From Streptomyces uncialis (GTDB taxonomy: Bacteria; Actinomycetota; Actinomycetes; Streptomycetales; Streptomycetaceae): 64,000 nucleotides of DNA. A model generated the notes under the pieces. That model was not told the DNA's origin. It was given only the letters and a program-made list of their open reading frames with translations, and did not search any database. Position numbers and translations under genes: made by a program. The stretch lies in NCBI RefSeq assembly GCF_001905345.1, contig NZ_LFBV01000006.1, positions 466,283 through 530,282 of the forward strand. The letters are read 5' to 3'. Shown piece by piece: positions 60,626 to 64,000 of this stretch. How positions within the stretch are numbered: the stretch's first letter is position 1; the number at the start of each line of letters is the position of its first letter.

Positions 60626-63388
60626 TCAGTCGGAGTCCCGCTCCGTACGACCGCTCTCACGGTCCCCGGAGCCGGCCTTGTCGGCGTCCTCGTCGGCCTG
60701 ACGGTCCGCGACATCCTCGGTCCCGGCGTCATCCGCGTCGACCTCAGCGTCGGCGACGGCGTCGCCGTTTTCGCGGAGCTCGTCCGTGGCGACCTCGTCA
60801 TCGGAGTCGTCATCGATGTCGTCTTCATCGTCGATGTCGTCCTCGTCAGCGATGTCGTCCTCGTCGGAGGGCTCATCGGAGGACGCATCGGTCACGACGG
60901 TGTCCGACCCGGCCTTCTCGGACGCGTCCTGCTCGCTGTCGTCAGCGGACTCGTCCAGGGCGTCCACGAACTCGACCCCGTCCAGCTCCGCGAGACGGTC
61001 GGACGCGTCGGTCGTCCCGTCCTTGTCGGACTCGACGGCCTTGGCGAACCACTCACGCGCCTCGTCCTCACGCTCCGCGGCCAGCAGGGCGTCGGCGTAG
61101 GCGTACCGCAGTCGCGCGGTCCACGGCTGGATGGAACTGGACGCCAGCTCAGGGCTCTGCAACGTCACGATGGCCGCGTCGATCTGGTCCAGGTCCCGCC
61201 GGGCACCGGCGGCGACGAGCCGCATCTCGACCTGACCCGCCTTGTCGAGCTTCTGCACCTCCGGCGCGCCGGCCATCTCAAGCGCCTTCTCCGGCCTGCC
61301 GAGGCCACGCTCGCAGTCGGCCATCAGCGGCCACAGATCGGCGTTGCCGGTCATCCGGCGTGCGGCCCGGAACTCCGACAGGGCTTCGCTGTACTTGTGG
61401 GTGGCGTACGCGGCGAAACCAGCGGCCTCCCGTACGGCGGCGACCCGCGACGCGAGCCGCAGAGCGATCTTGGAGTACTCGTAGGCGCCATCGGGGTCCT
61501 CGTCGATGAGACGGGCGACCATCACCAGGTTCCGTGCGACATCCTCGGCGAGGGTCTTCGGCAGGCTCAGGAGCTCCTGCCGCACATCCTTGTCGATCTC
61601 CTCACCGGTGACGTCCTCCGGGATCGGCAGCCGCTTGATCGGCTCCCGCTCCCGCTCATCACGGAACCGGCCGCCACCACGGCGGTCGTCGTCACCGCGC
61701 CGGTCGTCACGGCCACCTCGGTAGCCGCCACGGTCGCCGCCACCGCTGCGGTCGTCACGGCGGAAGCCGCCGGGACGGTCGTCGCGGCGGTCGTGCCGAC
61801 GGTCATCGCCCCGCTCGTCCCGACGGAACGGAGGACGGTCCCCACCGCTGCGCTCGTCGCGCCGGAACGGCGGACGCTCACCACTGCCACCGCGGTCGTC
61901 ACGGCGGAACGGGGGACGGTCACTGCTGCCACCGCGGTCGTCACGGCGGAAGCCCGGACGGTCACCGCCGCCGCCACTGCTGCGGTCATCACGACGGAAC
62001 GGGGGACGGTCGCCGCCACCACTCCGGTCGTCGCGGCGGAAGCCGCCACGGTCGTCATCACGACGGTGCGCGGGACGATCCCCACCACCGCTGCGGTCAT
62101 CACGACGGAACGGGGGACGGTCGCCACCACTCCGGTCGTCACGGCGGAAACCACCACGGTCGTCATCACGACGATGGGCCGGCCGGTCGCCGTCGCGACG
62201 GAACGGGGGACGGTCACTGCTACCACCGCGGTCGTCACGGCGGAAGCCCGGACGGTCACCGCCGCCGCCACTGCTGCGGTCGTCGCGACGGAACGGCGGA
62301 CGGTCCCCACTGCCACCACGGTCGTCACGGCCACCTCGGTAACCACCACGGTCACCGCCACCACTGCGGTCATCACGCCGGAACGGGGGACGGTCGCCGC
62401 CACCACTCCGGTCGTCACGGCGAAAACCACCACGGTCGTCATCACGACGGTGCGCGGGACGGTCCCCACCACTGCGCTCGTCACGGCGGAACGGAGGACG
62501 GTCCCCACCGCTGCGGTCATCGCGGCGGAACGGCGGACGCTCACCACTGCTACCACGGTCGTCACGGCGGAAGCCCGGACGGTCACCGCCGCCGCCACTG
62601 CTGCGGTCGTCGCGCCGGAACGGGGGACGGTCGCCGCCACCACTCCGGTCGTCTCGGCGGAAGCCGCCACGGTCGTCATCACGACGGTGCGCGGGGCGAT
62701 CCCCACCACCACTGCGGTCATCACGGCGGAACGGGGGACGGTCACTGCTGCCACCGCGGTCGTCACGGCGGAAGCCCGGACGGTCACCGCCACCGCTGCC
62801 GCCACGGTCGTCGCGGCGGAACGGCGGACGCTCACCGCTACCACCGCGGTCGTCACGGCCACCTCGGTAACCACCACGGTCACCGCCACCACTGCGGTCA
62901 TCACGCCGGAACGGGGGACGGTCGCCGCCACCACTCCGGTCGTCTCGGCGGAAACCACCGCGGTCGTCATCACGGCGATGTGCGGGACGGTCCCCGCCAC
63001 CGCGGTCATCACGGCGGAACGGGGGACGCTCTCCGCTGCCGCCACGGTCATCGCGGCGGAAGCCGCCACGGTCGTCATCACGGCGGTGCGCGGGACGGTC
63101 CCCGCCACCGCGGTCGTCGCGACGGAACGGGGGACGGTCGCCGCTACCGCCACGGTCATCCCGCTTGAACGGCGGACGCCCGCCGCGGTCGCCGCCGCCA
63201 CTACGGTCGCCGGCGCCCCGGCCGCGGTCGCCCTCACGGTTGCCAGAACCTCGGTCACGGTCGTCGCGACGCCCGTATCCACCACGGTCGTTGTCGCGGC
63301 GAGGACCGCCGCGGTACCCGCCTCGGTCACCGCTGTCCCGTCGGTGTGGGTCGCGCTCCGGACGGTCGTCGGGAGAGTTGGTGGACAT
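60626..63388 (-). CDS. Arg/Asp/Gly-repeat protein with TPRs and acidic tail
   Basis: 920-residue three-part protein. Residues 1-575 are a polyampholytic repeat domain: about 17 copies of PPFRRD, 6 of PAHRRDDD, 4 of PGFRRDD and 4 of GGYRGG, joined by GGDR and SGGG. It is intrinsically disordered and RGG-like. Residues 580-805 form a helical TPR-like domain (LPKTLAEDVARNLVMVARLIDEDPDGAYEYSKIALRLAS; AGFAAYATHKYSEALSEFRAARRMTGN). Residues 805-920 are strongly acidic (DEDDIDDEDDIDD). ATG has AGGAG 6 nt ahead. It lies 75 bp from the rRNA operon terminator. RNA or ribosome association is inferred from composition and place only; repeat number probably differs between strains. Confidence 0.85.
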   Translation of the reverse strand: MSTNSPDDRPERDPHRRDSGDRGGYRGGPRRDNDRGGYGRRDDRDRGSGNREGDRGRGAGDRSGGGDRGGRPPFKRDDRGGSGDRPPFRRDDRGGGDRPAHRRDDDRGGFRRDDRGGSGERPPFRRDDRGGGDRPAHRRDDDRGGFRRDDRSGGGDRPPFRRDDRSGGGDRGGYRGGRDDRGGSGERPPFRRDDRGGSGGGDRPGFRRDDRGGSSDRPPFRRDDRSGGGDRPAHRRDDDRGGFRRDDRSGGGDRPPFRRDDRSSGGGGDRPGFRRDDRGSSGERPPFRRDDRSGGDRPPFRRDERSGGDRPAHRRDDDRGGFRRDDRSGGGDRPPFRRDDRSGGGDRGGYRGGRDDRGGSGDRPPFRRDDRSSGGGGDRPGFRRDDRGGSSDRPPFRRDGDRPAHRRDDDRGGFRRDDRSGGDRPPFRRDDRSGGGDRPAHRRDDDRGGFRRDDRSGGGDRPPFRRDDRSSGGGGDRPGFRRDDRGGSSDRPPFRRDDRGGSGERPPFRRDERSGGDRPPFRRDERGDDRRHDRRDDRPGGFRRDDRSGGGDRGGYRGGRDDRRGDDDRRGGGRFRDEREREPIKRLPIPEDVTGEEIDKDVRQELLSLPKTLAEDVARNLVMVARLIDEDPDGAYEYSKIALRLASRVAAVREAAGFAAYATHKYSEALSEFRAARRMTGNADLWPLMADCERGLGRPEKALEMAGAPEVQKLDKAGQVEMRLVAAGARRDLDQIDAAIVTLQSPELASSSIQPWTARLRYAYADALLAAEREDEAREWFAKAVESDKDGTTDASDRLAELDGVEFVDALDESADDSEQDASEKAGSDTVVTDASSDEPSDEDDIADEDDIDDEDDIDDDSDDEVATDELRENGDAVADAEVDADDAGTEDVADRQADEDADKAGSGDRESGRTERDSD
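61650..63340 (-). repeat. coding repeat array inside the RGG-type gene
   Basis: DNA repeats built on CGGTCGTCRCGRCGG-like units with periods of 45-150 bp cover most of the first 1.7 kb of the gene. Neighbouring blocks are nearly identical over 100 bp or more (for example around 61900-62000 and 62560-62640). Assembly collapse or length variation is likely. Confidence 0.8.
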
Positions 63389-63462
63389 GGGTGACTCCTG
63401 TCTTAGGTACCGCAGTCATTCTCGCGCAGCCGTTCGGCCGGCGCGCTTCGGAAAAACAAAAA

Positions 63463-63504
63463 AGGACCTTTGGTCCCAGCATGAACGCTGGGACCAAAGG
63501 TCCT
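63463..63504 (-). terminator. rRNA operon intrinsic terminator
   Basis: Perfect 18-bp stem (63463-63480 with 63487-63504) around loop ATGAAC, followed on the minus strand by a T-rich tract (TTTTTTGTTTTTC). Placed about 10 nt after the end of 5S rRNA. The clearest intrinsic terminator in the window. Confidence 0.95.
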
Positions 63505-63513
63505 CCAAAGATT

Positions 63514-63632
63514 GTTCGGCGGTGTCCTACTCTCCCACAGGGTCCCCCCTGCAGTACCATCGGCGCTGTAAGGCTTAGCTTCCGGGTTCGGAATGTAACC
63601 GGGCGTTTCCCTCACGCTATGACCACCGAAAC
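63514..63632 (-). rRNA. rrf: 5S ribosomal RNA
   Basis: About 119 nt. On the minus strand it starts GTTTCGGTGGTCATAGCG, contains CCGAACCCGGAAGCTAAGCC (loop B/C region) and GATGGTACTGCAG, and ends ACCGCCGAAC, pairing with the 5' end. Ends are estimated to within a few bases. Last gene of the leftward rRNA operon. Confidence 0.95.
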
Positions 63633-63771
63633 CCTATCAGTTCGCCCCGTTATGACACGGGACACGAACAGGGCAGCGAACAAGCACACTATTTAATTAA
63701 GTAGTGAAACTGTTCAGCCAGCACAACCTGTTCGTTGTCTGAGAACCAACACAGTGGACGCGAGCAACTGA
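63633..63771 (-). other. 23S-5S intergenic spacer
   Basis: 139-nt AT-richer spacer with no tRNA. ACTTAATTAAATAGTG and GGTTCTCAGACAACGAACAGG-like stretches probably pair with sequence flanking 5S or 23S for RNase III-type processing. Confidence 0.7.

Positions 63772-64000
<229 letters not shown>

Noticed and set aside
61650..63340. CRISPR array
   Set aside because: Repeats are directly adjoining, in frame with a long coding sequence and without unique spacers; no cas genes nearby.
60551..63394. 947-residue rightward ORF rich in Thr/Val/Ala
   Set aside because: It is antisense to the repeat gene; its TTAVVTAE repeats mirror the RDDR repeats. The leftward frame has an AGGAG site, a TPR domain and coherent structure.

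Overview
The window is chromosomal DNA of a Streptomyces or a very close actinomycete. GC is very high, GTG and TTG starts are common, operon genes overlap through ATGA or GTGA, and several genes appear leaderless with a TANNNT box 6-8 nt before the start. The core gene set also fits: a SepF-like protein, Der, CMP kinase, ScpA/ScpB with a ParA ATPase, alanine dehydrogenase, CTP synthase, RecN, NAD kinase and TlyA, then an rRNA operon. No insertion sequence, phage, tRNA or CRISPR array was found.

Region by region. (a) 1-132: the start of a DUF1684 gene running off the left edge. (b) 403-10481: a transport and flavin-monooxygenase island. A leftward set encodes permease, FAD/NAD(P)-binding protein, permease, ATPase, lipoprotein and two luciferase-like monooxygenases. 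Divergent from it is a second binding lipoprotein, preceded by a 23-codon leader peptide ending in Cys. I read the island as organosulfur scavenging with attenuation control. (c) 10.7-24.5 kb: a Cys-rich DUF5685 protein, SepF-like sflA, an acyl-CoA dehydrogenase, an efflux pump, a PAP2-fold protein with altered catalytic arginines, an orphan cytochrome oxidase subunit I, an Rpf/LysM cell-wall enzyme and small unknowns. (d) 24.5-29.1 kb: der, plsC, cmk, tyrA and chorismate mutase, all leftward.

(e) 29.5-34.75 kb: a YidB-like protein, a nucleotidyltransferase, and a four-gene NAD operon pnuC-nadR-nrtR-ADP-ribosylglycohydrolase. Every junction in it overlaps by 4 nt, and a 23-bp NrtR-like palindrome lies just before pnuC. 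(f) 34.9-41.3 kb: rluB, scpB, scpA, a basic small protein and parA in one leftward operon, then ald. (g) 41.8-47.4 kb: a STAND/TPR ATPase with a long collagen-like tail, an ADP-ribose-type Nudix hydrolase and pyrG. (h) 47.9-52.7 kb: a GH15 glucosidase or trehalase, a PucR regulator and a glycosyltransferase. (i) 53.2-60.5 kb: recN, nadK, tlyA and a small protein, leftward; a divergent SCP2 protein; a HAD phosphatase; a DUF1015 protein. (j) 60.6-63.4 kb: a 920-residue protein with a huge Arg/Asp/Gly repeat domain, TPRs and an acidic tail. (k) 63.46-64 kb: the end of a leftward rRNA operon (23S 3' end, 5S, strong terminator).

Most 300-600 bp gaps hold promoters, GC-rich hairpin terminators or short tandem repeats. 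Functions are inferred by reading the sequence; no database search was possible.
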